Position numbers and translations under genes: made by a program. The notes beneath the pieces are model-generated. The model did no database searches. It worked only from the letters and a program-made list of their open reading frames with translations, and was not told the DNA's origin. Of a stretch of 64,000 bases of DNA, positions 1 through 11,537 are shown piece by piece; position 1 is the first letter of the stretch; each line of letters starts with the position of its first letter. Source of the stretch: Omphalotus guepiniiformis (taxonomy: Eukaryota; Basidiomycota; Agaricomycetes; Agaricales; Omphalotaceae); assembly GCA_028554645.1 (NCBI GenBank), contig JAQOOI010000061.1, positions 372,001-436,000 of the forward strand, in the 5' to 3' direction.

Positions 1-15
1 TAGAAAGAAACTCAC

Positions 16-838
16 CTCCAGAGCTTGTAGAATCATGTCCATGATGTCGCCCACTGAGTTCTTTGCCCAACGACCGTACACAGTGGCCATAGTGCAGCCT
101 GCTAAGGGAAAGACACCAAAGATAATGTCCTCGAAATGAAATTCACTCAGCATTGGGAGAGAGTGGTTGTTGACTTGTAGAGTATGCGGACCCGTGGCGA
201 CTTTTCGTAATATTCTTAGGTGACTATGGCCTTCCTTCCCCACTACGACAACACGGACAGAGACGTCGTAGCCTTCTGGTGTTCGAAAAATTCTGGTTTG
301 AGGATTCTATGCAAATGTTTTCAATCGCCTCATTTATAGATAAAGTTGGACACATACTGTATACTCAAAGAAGCGGAGCATATGAGGGCCATCGGCAACA
401 CCTCGGACTTCCGACGTGTAACGAAATCCGCTAGCCATTGGATAGGACCCATCAGGGGACATGATAATGGAGTCCTGTCTGTGACGCCACATAATATATC
501 CGCGTTCTCGAAAAAAGACTTCCTCCAATTCGTTCCATATTTGCTCGTCAGCCTCGACCAAATCGCCAGGTACCCTCCAGGTCCTGATATCTTTTGGTAA
601 CTGTCAATTCAAGAGACATAAGTTCAATGGCTTTGCAGATAGAAGCATACGAAACCTTTTCTCGAATGTCCTCCGGTCTACGCTTACTGATACGAGACCA
701 ACAGTATGTTAGGATATACCAAGACGTGAGGAGTAAAGTGGCGGCAGGAACAGCGTTCGTAGGGAGGATTGAAGATGGCGGCATATTTGGAAAGCAATAG
801 CTAGGGTAAACAAATTTAACGGTTCTTGATAAGAACAC
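16..838 (-). CDS. Protein-kinase-like protein with N-terminal membrane anchor, partial (3' part outside window)
   Basis: Three exons join in frame: 838-656, 600-365 and 292-16, with introns of 55 and 72 nt (GTTTCG...CAG and GTATAC...CAG). A fourth donor (GTGAGT) follows at position 15, so the gene runs off the left edge. The protein starts with a hydrophobic segment (about residues 28-48, AATLLLTSWYILTYCW). A soluble domain follows with the blocks FRTPEGYDVSVRV, GHSHLRILRKVATG and EFHFEDIIFGVFPLAG. These blocks resemble the N-lobe of an expanded protein-kinase-like family common in Agaricomycetes. The catalytic loop would lie beyond the window, so activity cannot be judged. The start could be Met at 838 or an internal Met at 784. 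The family assignment rests on remembered resemblance; the exon structure is directly visible. Confidence 0.6.
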
Positions 839-2340
839 GAACGGAGTTCAATTTCTTGTGGGCGTTCAGAGGCGTGCAGTGGGCGTCCAGCGGTTGGATA
901 TCCCCATGATTAGTTTGGACTTCTGGATTCTGAAGAGACTTGATTCACGATAGCAATTGTAGGAGCACCAAGTGCGCAAAGTAATAATTCCAGCCTCTAT
1001 ACACGAGCATGAACGAAAGAGGAATCGCAACGAAGAACGTTCATATAAACTATTCCTATTTGTCGGTTCAACATCGAGCGCTTGAGTGAGACGAGAAGAC
1101 TCACTCACGACAAGAGATGCCAGCCCCAAAAGCCCAAAATAAATCTTGTATACCAATCCCAATCTGAACAAGGCTCACTGGAACCCTGTTCGGTATGAAT
1201 TATAATCTCGCCTTCTAGCGTTGGGTTCAGCCACCAGATACAATCTCCCTCTATCGCAGCAGCTCGATGTGCTCCGGAGTGCCGTACCATGCGAATTGGG
1301 ACACCGTAGTCACGCTCGTCGAAAGGGGAATCAGAGCCCGGGCGCCAATAGTGCGTTTGAAACAAGAGCGCTTCTGAGAGTTTGTGTCGATGGGATATGA
1401 GGGAAGGGCCTCTGAGACATGGTAGAGAGTGGCCAATGTGTAGTGGAACTAGACGCATTTTGGTTAAATTGATCATCATGTGGATACACTTAGGGTACCG
1501 ACCTTCCATCCCTCTCGCTAACGCTAATATTCAAGAAACGATTTGGTGCAGGAGTTGGTCTGAGAAGATGTTGTCGATTCCGAAATCCGAGTGCACAAGA
1601 GCGACCTGTCCTATTGATGGCTCGCCCAAGCTCATTCCCATATATGAGAACGTAGACGACGAGAGAAGCTGAATGCTTGACGGAAACTACGTTCCATCGC
1701 GTTCCTACGATTCCCAAAAATATGCATTGATGAGTTGAAAAGTTACTTCAGAAGAAAACCACTCTGTCCAGCCATTATCCCATCAGCTAAAGAGCTCGGA
1801 GCGATGTTGAACGTTATATAAACATGAATGATGAGAGTCAGCGACTAAGAGCGCGTTTGACCCAAATTAGGCGCTCAGCCGGGAGCTGCTCGCGCCCAGT
1901 GTCCACTGCATTTTATTCCGGATACTACGTTAATCCCTTCAGAAAGTACACAACAGTACGCTACGGACAGTAGATACTGTATCTGTGATCTGTGTGTGTG
2001 AATAGTACATTCAAATGTATAGAAGTTGTGTAAACACAGAAAAAAGAAAGAATGAAAAAAAAGTCGTATCATAGAATGAATTGAATAAAGCAAGTAGCGA
2101 GAAAGACGAAGGGAACGAGAAGAAAACAAGAAAAAGAAAAAGAAAAAGAAACAGAAACAGAAACAGACAGTAATCCTCCTTCCACACGCAAGTAAAAAAC
2201 TACACAGATCACCTTCCACCTCCAAAAATCAAAACACAGAAAAATCATAATCCAATAATTTCCACAAATCATATCATCCCAGTCATCCCAGAAGATTGAA
2301 TAACCTTCGCTTCCGGCCGGAGGGCGAAACACACAAACCC
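839..2340. other. Intergenic, no confident gene
   Basis: Open frames on both strands (for example minus 1509-1105 and plus 1382-1672) are short, overlap one another and show no recognisable domain or clear splice-linked continuation. The stretch also holds the 3' flank of the membrane protein that ends at 2341, with an (AAGAAA)/(AAACAG) simple repeat around 2126-2166. Confidence 0.5.
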
Positions 2341-4301
2341 TCACCCCAACGCGCCCCACACCCCCAACCCCGCAAAGAACGTCCCAAGCGAGACAACAGC
2401 GCCAACATACACCACCGTATGTACGCCCAGCTTAGGTAGTGCAATTTGAGTGTGCATAAGGGAGAGAAAGAGATATATGAGAAAGATAGAGGTGAATGTG
2501 AGCGCGAGCGGACCATGTGAGGCAGTAGGGATAGGCTGCAACGAGGGAGGAAAAGAGGAACCGGAACCACGCGAATGGGATGGTAATGCCTCTTCCTTAA
2601 CGGTTGAATTCGATACGAACGCGAATGTCGAGTCTTGTGAAGATGAAGTTGAAGATGAAGTTGAAGATAGGGGAGATATGGAGGTTTGGCTTGACCGTAG
2701 ATATGCAGAAGACAAGAGAAGTGTGATTCCCAATGAGAGAAGTAAAGAGTTTACCCTCTGCAGACAAGATATAAACACTGGTATCCTCTATATGCACCCC
2801 AAATCATTTCAGTGTTATTGCGAAAAATAAAAAGACAAAGGGGAAGACTCACGATGAACGGCATCCCATATACCCTCTCAAGATCATCCCTCGCACGTAA
2901 AGCCATAAGCTGATCCAAATCCTGATCAACCTGAAGCTCAAGCGACTCCTCAAGATGATCAACAGTACCACCCTCAGAAAAATGATTCTGGCTCCCCAAT
3001 CCCATTCCCAATCTCGACATCACATCCACTTCCACTTCCAACCGCTGATGATTCAACAAAGGCTCCCGTTCATGATTTTGTCCTCCTCCTCCTCCTCCTC
3101 CTCCCCTCATATCAGGTTCAGAATCAGCTCTACGTCTAGACGAAGAGCTTCCGTTCCCGTTCCCGTTCCCGTTCCTGCCTCCGGAGTTATTCGTCGTCAG
3201 AGGTGAGCTATCGCCACTTGTACTACTACCAAGTGGTTCCCTATATTCCGTCGCGCCGTACGAATACGGACTTAAACCAATACGCCCACCCTTGGCCGCG
3301 CCGTCCTCGATGTCAATTGCCTGCTCCTCCTCCTCCGTGCGGGTATCATCATCATCATACCCCTGTCTTTTCTCAACATCAACGAGGACATCGCGATACA
3401 GTGATATACCCTCATATCCCTGTTTAATACCCACGACAGCTTCCGCTGCCGCCCATCCGAGCGCTAACCACCACATCCTCCGGAAAGCGGGGTCGCGCCA
3501 TGTCAAAGGGTCGAATACGAGTTGAGCGACAGGATTCTGAGGTACTTCCGGAAGAACGAGGGGTATGGTTGAGAGACGTGTTAGGAGGGATACAATGGTG
3601 TGAAGAGCCGTTGAGAGAACGATGGGGAATGCACGGTAGGATAGTGAAGTGTTCTGGCATAGAAGCAGCGACAAGGAGAAGATGGGTCCTTGAAGGAGGT
3701 ATGATAGAGACCACAGACCTGCAGAAACAAGGAGTTCTGTAAGGGGGGACGGGATGCTGAAGGGAAAATGGTCTTCATCAATAGGGTACAAGAACGTTGG
3801 TAACGCGGCTAGAACGGCGAATGAGACGACGAAAGTCAGAGGTGCGAACGTATATGTCGCTTGTAACATTTTATAAGACCCTAAATACTCATAATAAGAA
3901 CAAGATCTCAACTTTTTGTTGTTACAATTGAAACACTGACCTTGATATAACCCCTGTGCCTCCAATTCCTCTTCAAAATCCAACGCCTCATCAAGTTCCC
4001 CTGCGTCTCCTTCGAGCTCCTGTAAATCAACAGGCTCATTTTCCGGCACCCTTCGAAGTCTTTCAGGACTAGAATGCCATCGTTGCATACCATTACCAGG
4101 TACGACTGTCGCGGAAGTGTTCATCAAGCCCTCTTCGCCCAAGCCGCCACTGCGAACCCATCCAGGCGTAGTGGCAGTAGCACTCGATCCAGCTTCAGCG
4201 TCAATATTGGAACTATTTCTCTGCTTGCGCCACCGGCGAGCGATGGGCGCCGATGCCATCGCTATGAAACCTTTCTTCTTGGGAACTGCATCGGGGTTCA
4301 T
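2341..4301 (-). CDS. Multi-pass membrane protein of unknown function
   Basis: Exons 4301-3941, 3880-2853 and 2757-2341 join in phase. The first intron is 60 nt and in frame, but it has a good GTCAGT donor and TTTAG acceptor. The N-terminus is polar and acidic. Several hydrophobic segments follow (for example FAPLTFVVSFAVLAALP, LLVSAGLWSLSYLLQG, FPIVLSTALHTIVSLL and MWWLALGWAAAEAVVG). A long disordered cytosolic-type region comes next, with Asp/Glu runs, an Asn-Gly repeat and a run of eight Gly. The last exon adds three more helices (RVNSLLLSLGITLLLSSAYL, LALTFTSIFLIYLFLSL, TVVYVGAVVSLGTFFAGL). I do not recognise a named family. The topology suggests an integral membrane protein of an internal membrane or the plasma membrane. 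Confidence 0.7.
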
Positions 4302-5029
4302 GCTGGTGATTCGTTTGTCGTGTTGTAGTAGAGACTAGTATTATGTCTCAGAGCGAGCGCGAAGCTATTCCTAGGCCTTGAACATGGAATGGTCAATGAA
4401 GACGAAAAAAGACGTGAAATTGCGTCTACCATACAGCCGAAGATTAGCGCCTGCTAGCGTGGTGAGCGCTTACAGGCATTCATCGAAACGTTCATCCCCT
4501 TTACCGTAACTTTACGCACGGTTCTGAACTGTCCTCTTCCGTCTTACTTACTCGACCGCATACATCTTCAAGCTTCAACGTGCGTATGCAATGCAGCAGT
4601 AAAATCTTGAGGCCGCGCCGGAAACGAAGACAACCCATATTCTTTAAATTCTTTCCGTTTATTCCATTGATGAACCTTCCTTCTACATATTCCATTGAAC
4701 TCATCAAGCGACATGAGCACTATTATGTACATATATGTTATGGTTACAATTGGTTCCCGGGTATACATATTGCAAGAAACTTGATATAATACAACACAAC
4801 CTAAACAACCCCTTCCAAATCAGCCTTCTCACTTTTGCATGAAACCGAAATAAGCACTTACGTGTATCCATGTATTGCTATTCCATCCATCCATCAAGCC
4901 ATCCATCCATCCCAATGTCATTTTCTGAGCCTGCGTCACAGCCAATTTTACGACCAGCATAAATTATCTCACTCCGGAAGTAGACCGTTCGCTCATTTAA
5001 ACACCTCGGAGCAAATCAATCGCCGTTCG
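4302..5029. other. Intergenic between two minus-strand genes
   Basis: No supportable gene. Contains an (ATCC)n-like stretch near 4885-4915. The 5' flank of the membrane-protein gene and the 3' flank of the Ser-rich gene lie here. Confidence 0.5.
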
Positions 5030-5818
5030 TCACTGTGGCAATCTACCCATCTTCAGCTTCTGTTCAGAAATAGAAGATCTCCTAGACGACGACAACGACG
5101 GCGTTCCAGATAATGCGGACTTGATCAACGACAATGACGGAGAGCATAGGAGTTCAGTGGCAGATCGACGCTGCCGCTGTCGTTTCTGATCTCGTTTGTT
5201 AAGACCGTGACGGAGTAAATTCAAGCTGCTCAGCAAGGGTAAGAGCCCGCGCGACTCTGATGAAGAGGAGGAAACCGGTAAAGAGGAAGAAGATGAACAT
5301 GAATCATTCAGGGGTTTAGCGTCGGTATTGGTTATAGAAGAAGAGCTCGATGAAGATGTTCTACGTGCACGTCGAGTTCGAGTCGACGGTGTGCTTGAAG
5401 ACCGTCGTGGCTTGACGAAAAATGCCTCCTCGGGTGTGGGAGAAACCGTGGGCCAACCCACTACTCCATAAATCTCGTTTAGATCCCTCACGGACGTAGA
5501 AAAGTTCTTTTTCTTCCTAGCTCCAGCACCGGTAGCATGACCATGTGAGGTAGAAGCCTGAGGCGTACGTCGATGACGGCGAGTATGAACTCCGGTAGAA
5601 CCTGGAACTAGAGTCGCAGAAGAAGAGCGCAGAGAGGAAGGCAAAGATGTGAGACCGGATGCATAGGAGTCGTATCCTGAAGCCACAGCAGAAGGGACCA
5701 AGGTCGTTGTTGAGCTGAGCTTTAACGGCGAAAGCGCGTTGTCGTCGTCGTGCGAGGGATACATGACGACACGAGGAAAGACAATTACTGTAATAACGGA
5801 GGTGGGGTTTGGGGACAA
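5030..5818 (-). CDS. Ser/Arg-rich low-complexity protein, unknown function
   Basis: A single open frame of 262 codons without an obvious intron. Met at 5764 (MYPSHDDDNALSPLK) is an alternative and perhaps better start, because the 18 preceding residues are hydrophobic and unlike the rest. The product is extremely rich in Ser, with basic Arg-rich patches (RRHRR, RTRRARR, KRQRQRR) and runs such as SSSSSSSITN. A short less biased block lies in the middle (RDLNEIYGVVGWPTVSP). It is probably disordered and possibly nuclear. No domain was recognised. Confidence 0.55.
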   Translation of the reverse strand: MSPNPTSVITVIVFPRVVMYPSHDDDNALSPLKLSSTTTLVPSAVASGYDSYASGLTSLPSSLRSSSATLVPGSTGVHTRRHRRTPQASTSHGHATGAGARKKKNFSTSVRDLNEIYGVVGWPTVSPTPEEAFFVKPRRSSSTPSTRTRRARRTSSSSSSSITNTDAKPLNDSCSSSSSLPVSSSSSESRGLLPLLSSLNLLRHGLNKRDQKRQRQRRSATELLCSPSLSLIKSALSGTPSLSSSRRSSISEQKLKMGRLPQ

Positions 5819-6061
5819 TAGTGCCGAAAATCTTCATCTCATGTTGCTTATATGCGCACACAACAGTTGTTAGTGACAAAAAGAGTGACACCATTTCTGA
5901 AATAGACGATCGCGAATCGGAAATCGCGGTCAAATCTGAACCCTTAGAAAAAAAAAGTCTTCTTAACCCGAGATAGAATCCCCAGATTGCCGTTGGTATA
6001 CTTATAAGTCTAGACCTTGGCATGTTCCCCACGTTGAGTCAGATTTCATCAACTGCTCAAT

Positions 6062-6619
6062 GGATGACCTCCCGTGGGCATTTCTAAACTAAATCCTATT
6101 CTAAACTCATATAAGCGAGCTTAGCCGAGTCTCCGAATCTCGGCAACGAGCTCACATCAGCGGAGTTTGTAATCTTACCCATTTCTAAATTTTAATCTAG
6201 AAGGAGGGTACCCCCCCCCCTTCCAGACTAAAATCGTCTTTCTAAACACATTTCGAGCTCCGCTCGGAGATACACCTTCCTTTCTTGCATTTGTCCCCGA
6301 GGGTCAGAGCTAGAGTTCTGCGTAGGAAGCCTCAGCGGTCACTTTCAAGTGGCCGTATTTGTCTCAAAAGGATGATATATGGTCAGCGGTGCATGATTAT
6401 TGAACTTTCAAAGAAAAAAGACAACTTTGTGAGCCCAATCTTCCTTGCCCTACCTGGTGGCTTGTGGGAAGAATAACTTCCTATTCAGGCCTTCAGCCGG
6501 ATTATTCTAGACCAAACATTTGGTCGACGGTTTTCTAAACTAAAGCTAGATTTTTTCAAGGTCCGCGTTTGATGGATTTAGAAAATAATCTAGGTTTTCT
6601 AAACCCACGGGAGGTCACC
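6062..6619. mobile_element. MITE-like non-autonomous DNA element with TIRs and 4-bp CAAT target duplication
   Basis: The left end (6062-6078, GGATGACCTCCCGTGGG) is an inverted copy of the right end (6604-6619), differing only by one extra base. A direct CAAT lies immediately outside each end (6058-6061 and 6620-6623), as expected of a target-site duplication. Subterminal regions repeat TTTCTAAA or its complement several times on both sides (around 6081, 6183, 6239, 6531, 6577 and 6594), typical of MITE transposase-binding zones. There is no transposase frame; the 63-codon plus ORF inside is not credible. Superfamily not assigned: a 4-bp duplication does not match the commonest TIR families. 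Confidence 0.7.
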
Positions 6620-6623
6620 CAAT

Positions 6624-8988
6624 CTCTCTATATGTCTAGATGGCTGCTCATCTGAGCAGTTTCCGTCACACCGTCAATAGAATTGTAGTAATGTTATCAA
6701 AGCGAGGCTTTGTGGCGTTGAACGTGCAAGAATTTGGCTCAGATAACCATCATATCATCATCACTTTAGCATCATGTCACCATCCGAGCATCGCAAGTTC
6801 GAAGCCTCTAACAGATGTATACCGCCAATATCGGAACTCGGCTCGTATATAACGACGGCTTGCAAGGCTGCATGATATGACCCAGTCCACTAATACACAG
6901 CTTCAAGAAGTTGAGACTAACCTCTTGTATCCAAGAAGCTACCTTGTTCAGCCTGGCTCCAGCAGGCTCCAGCTCCAGAAGCTTCAGAAGTACAGTAACC
7001 TCTCTGTCAAACCCACAAGCACAGCTTCGTCTCGGGTCACAGATGACTTGGGAAGGCTAGGTTATTCGATATCTGATGAGCATGGACGAGAAGAACCCCC
7101 CGCCAAATTTGGCCACCCTACATCCTCCTACCTCCTCCTACATCCTTCACCACTACCGGCGCTGCTTAATACTTCATGATGCAGGGATAGAGTTCCAAAA
7201 TGAAACACACGGGATGATTGGCGAGGGAGAAAAAACCATTCTTCCCCGCGTATTCTCCGCTAACACTTTTCTTTGTGCTGACCCTTTGGATTTCGATAGC
7301 AAGCCGAACGAACAGAACAGTCAGCGATTTTCGTAGCGGCCGGCAGACATTTTCAAGAGCTTCGAGCCTTCGGTGAGTGGTTGTGACATAAAAAACAAGT
7401 CGACAGCTTCATGCATGAGGCTGGCTATGATCACCGCGTTTAAATTGATACTACACGCATTTCTTATGTATTGCCGCTGAATTCATTAACACTTGGAAGA
7501 AACGCCAACACTGCGCAGTGATGGTGAAAGCAGTGAAGCCCGTCAGTAATAGCCGTACAAGGCGTCATCTGGTCGCTGTTCAAGCACGTATGATGGAGTA
7601 GTGGTACAGTGACATAGGAGGAGAGGGAAAGCAATTGCCAAGAATTTGTTAGTCAAATTCCCAAACTATGATCGAGATTGATCGGAGTTTCGGAATTTGA
7701 ATATGGGGAGCGCAAGGCTCAAGCCCCCGACGTCCCCGATCACTCCCCGATCCCGCCCGTGTCGGAGTTTGCTTCGACCTGCTTTGACCTCACTACTGAC
7801 TTCATTTTCTTTCATTTAGGAGTAAGCGCTAGTAAGCGGTAAAGAAAAATGAAATGTACTAGGGTAGAATATGTGTATGTTACGAATAGATCTGAAACTA
7901 AATAGGGATTGCGGGCTGCGGTGAACCGTGAAGTCTGCCCAACATGTCGTTATGTGGAAGATTACCGAAATCATTACATATCTACGGTAATAGCGCTCCT
8001 AGGACCTACAGAAACGAAACGTTGACACGAACGGATAGCCCCGAGGATTATCCTACAGGATGAATGTATATGTATGTTATCTCCGTCACCGCTGAGGGTA
8101 AATCTTCGACATCGAAGTTGATACTTGATACGCGGTCTGGTATGCTGGTATATGTACTGACACAGGCTGATACCCGTGAAGAGAACATACAATAAGCGAG
8201 GTAAATATCAATGATGCAAGTAGAGAGAACCCGGAATGCTATGTTATGTAGGTATGAAGAAGATGCATGTATGCGTCTAGCGAGAGACGTTTCCACGGCC
8301 CGTTGCGGGGGCCGTAATTGAATCCTTCTGATTCTAAAAAAAGCGGAGCGGAGGGAGGATTGTATGTACAAGATAGGTAGACAGACCAGAAGGAGTCTGA
8401 GAACTACCCCATGGGATCATGCGGGTCCAGCAGGCAAGAGAGATATGTAGGAAGAAGCTGTAGGTTGCATTTTAAGCTGAGACCAAGCGACGAACGGAAC
8501 TGAGGCCCAAGACGCAGGCCAACAATACTGCGACGAATCGGCATGCGTCGGATAGTAACCTGATGAAGGGAGAAGAAGCCTTGGTCATGTTTTGATGTAG
8601 GTCATTCGTCTCCACGGCCCAGTTGTGAGATCAACAATCCAAAATCAGGCATCTGCTAAACAGTTTTAACTCCTCGTGCGACGTGAATCCTACAGTTGCT
8701 CCGCCAAACTTTTCGAAGACAGACTATCAAACACGAGTTTGGCACGAGAAAGACTGATATTGGGGACCCGATGACAACGATTGCTACGACGGACCAAATA
8801 ACAGATTCACGAGTCTCGGAGAAGGGTGCGAGAGTACGGGAAGAAAAGGAGATCCGTGAAACGTCCAGCAGGCTCCCGCAAAATTTTCAGGACAACGAGG
8901 GGATAGCTCCTAAGCTGAGGACACAACAACGCAAGCGTAGGGCATCCAGCCTCACCGGTCTCACCCTCGATTCCAAGGGACCGAGTAG
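6624..8988. other. Intergenic, about 2.4 kb with no convincing gene
   Basis: Only short frames with no recognisable domain are present (for example plus 6877-7179, minus 8371-8048, plus 8696-9016). I could not link them into a splice-consistent model, so they are left unannotated. Confidence 0.45.
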
Positions 8989-9591
8989 TTATTGCACGGC
9001 GATGCGGAAATATTGACTGACAGTCCATAGTGTACTACAGTACCGGTCCTTGCAATCCCCAGCGCGAGGAGAGCACGGCGATCGTTGGGGGAGGGGGGGA
9101 GGCGAAACCGGTGACAATACTCCGAGCAACCCGAGCAATCCATACTCCTGTTGTAGACAGGTATAGTGCCCGGGACGTGTTCATGTGAGCAGTAGACAAA
9201 ACATACCACACTTCTTTCAGAACCCGAAAAAAACTCGATCTTGTCCATTCCAGTAGCGCCGTGTGTGACAAATTGCTTGACTTCGGGGTTTCGCAGTTTC
9301 CCGATACGATCTTCATCTCGAATTAGAGATGTTGGCAAATCGATGTGAAGAGTTTTCCAGTAATGAAATTTGAAATTCCTTCCTTCCTTCTTTTCCTTTT
9401 CTAAGTTTTCTTTCCTTCCAGCTTTTCGGACTTATTAGCGAGACGGGATTTGTAGGGTTGAATAACAGTAACATACCGAGAGGATCCGAAAGCAAAATCC
9501 ATATATTATAACGCCCATAGGAGAGGTCGACGAACGTGAATGAACGCGACTGGAAGGTTATCTCTCCTGCCACATAGCTTTTCATCTTCAT
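8989..9591 (-). CDS. Hypothetical protein, three exons
   Basis: Exons 9591-9477, 9400-9207 and 9147-8989 join in phase through GTATGT...TTAG and GTATGT...CAG introns. They give about 155 residues and end at a TAA. The central exon reads like real protein (FKFHYWKTLHIDLPTS, RIGKLRNPEVKQFVTHG), but the C-terminal exon is Pro/Ser-rich and less convincing. No domain, signal peptide or membrane helix was recognised. It could be a gene fragment. Confidence 0.35.
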
Positions 9592-10351
9592 TTCATTTCA
9601 AGTCGCCACAAAGAGCCGGTGTCAGCGATCACTAGCGCACCACTAGCTATGGGTCCGCTGTGAGAGTAATCCGACAGTACGAGGCATAGACAAACGCCTG
9701 AAGTGACCAAAAGTGCTATACCGGCGGCCAGCTTTCTCCTACATACATCCTAGCACTAGCACATCACAGCGGTGATCGACTTCTACATTAGATCCGCAAT
9801 CCTGTGGGGAGGGTTTAGTTCTGTGATATCGAAGTTAATCTAAAAGTGCGCACCGCAACAAGGTTTTCTTGCACACCTCCAGCATATTAAGCCCATTTCC
9901 TTCTTATATGAGTCCGTTTGAACCGTGTTACCTTGATCGATGTATGGTACCCTCCGGGCTCGAGCGATTCATTGCCGGATTCAATAGGTAGACCTGTGGC
10001 AGTAGAATGCTTGAAAGTCCTTCGAGTTCCTTGCTGAAGTTGCTGCTCGTTGTATGGTAGAGGGGCGAAGCTTGGGAAGAGAGTCATGACTAAGCAAGCT
10101 TTCAAAGCCTTCGGCGCTTATCGGGCGCTCGAGCCCATTTTTCCTCTACCTCAAACATTCACAGTAAATTAGCAGTGATCACTAGTGAGTCCTTGCTGAA
10201 TCAATATCAAAAATGTCACTAAAGCAAAGCTCTGATTCGAATCATCACTAGCAGTCCGAAACGCACAAAATATTACATAGTCGAACAACGATGGTAGTAT
10301 ACAATAAATCAAAGGAATATCAATCCATGCAAATAACCTCGCAGACGGATC
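9592..10351. other. Intergenic, no supported gene
   Basis: A 72-codon minus frame at 10105-9887 is the only open stretch and has no recognisable feature. This is the flank between the hypothetical gene and the 3' end of the single-pass membrane protein gene. Confidence 0.4.
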
Positions 10352-10896
10352 TCAAATCGCGTACGCTTTCTGAGGTTGACTAACAGGCGGCAAAGGTTCA
10401 GGACCAGTAGGACCTGCATATGCACCAACATTCGGCGGGCCAGGATAAGGATACTGGGTATAAGGATACTGGGCGTTCTGATTGAAGCTATACTGTGGCG
10501 GCTGGCTTATTGGCGGTGCCAGGTACGGCTGACCCGGTGTCTCCAGAAGGGTAGAGTTTCCAGCCGGTATAACAACTGGGACGTTTCTACGTCTGCGATA
10601 GCAGAAGTAGGATAGGCAGACGAGTATGAACAAAACTGGTTATGAATTGATGTTAGTGAATCTTTACTGATTTGGGTAAGTAAGCCTTAGGAAGACGTAC
10701 TTGCGCCTACAATTGATCCAGCGATGATACCAGCTATACGCCGCCGTCTATCGCATGGCTCGAATTCAGGATTTCCGAAGATATCTGTCCCGACTCTATA
10801 TTCTTGCGTGTCAGCATCTCTATCTTTTTCTCCATTGAAGAGGGACTTCATCTCACCTGCAAAATTCCCTGGACTCCCTACGAACGAACGTCGCAA
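10352..10896 (-). CDS. Single-pass membrane protein with Pro/Tyr/Gln-rich tail (5' end unresolved)
   Basis: Three exons are clear: 10635-10352 (stop), 10802-10701, and one ending at 10857. Introns of 65 and 54 nt join in phase. The joined sequence gives one membrane helix (IAGIIAGSIVGAILFILVCL) flanked by RRRR on the N-side and CYRRRRN on the C-side. A roughly 75-residue tail rich in Pro, Tyr and Gln follows (QYPYTQYPYPGPP). Small-residue Gly-xxx-Gly spacing and basic flanks suggest a type I surface protein with an intracellular proline-rich tail, but the extracellular part and signal peptide upstream of about 10896 could not be resolved. No family was assigned. Confidence 0.5.
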
Positions 10897-10899
10897 TAC

Positions 10900-11537
10900 T
10901 GTTCAGGTCAAGCTTCGACATGTTATTTTGAAGTCCGAGCTGGTTTCGAATTCTTTTGAAAAGAAAGGACATGCAGCTGGGGTATCAAACTCTGTGCTTG
11001 TTATACATTTTGCTCTATGCAGCGCCCTCGGTGATCATTACGCACTAAATTATCTCAAACGGGCGCCAAGTCTGTTTCACATCCTCGCCTTACTTATGGG
11101 TAAGTATTCTCGCCCGCTCTTTCCTTATGAGTAACTGAGGCCGTATCCATGCCAGATTTGAGTCTGAAAACCTATGCTACGTCTGCTTTGTGAGTAAAAA
11201 GTGATATGTATCCGTGTATATCATTTACGCAGGCTTGGCGCCGCCAGTGACACAGCATCAGCGACGCGCCCTTCATACGCGAAAACAACACGAAAGATGA
11301 AAAACAGAATCGTCATCAAGATAACAATCTGCCTAGACGGAGAGTAGACGGCTCATTCAACCCGCCGTATGCTTTGCGTTTCGCAAGAACAGCAATTCTG
11401 GATGCTCACGCGAGCTATATATCAAGACTATTAAATTATAGGTCTATTACAACTGTACGATAATCACACCTTCATCACCTATCTACTACGACTCCATACG
11501 AACATGCGTGCGCCGAACATACCCTCCGTGCCTCGGA
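10900..11537. other. Unresolved 5' region and P450 3' flank
   Basis: Probably holds the first exon(s) and promoter of the single-pass membrane protein gene and the 3' flank of the P450 gene. The plus-strand 136-codon frame at 10724-11134 runs antisense to the membrane protein exon and is judged a shadow. Confidence 0.4.

Noticed and set aside
1105..1509. 134-codon minus open frame
   Set aside because: No domain, no splice-linked neighbour, and a comparable frame on the opposite strand; treated as chance.
6285..6476. Plus ORF inside the MITE-like element
   Set aside because: 63 codons with no transposase-like motif; the element looks non-autonomous.
10724..11134. 136-codon plus ORF
   Set aside because: Antisense to a spliced membrane-protein exon that has a coherent helix and splice sites.
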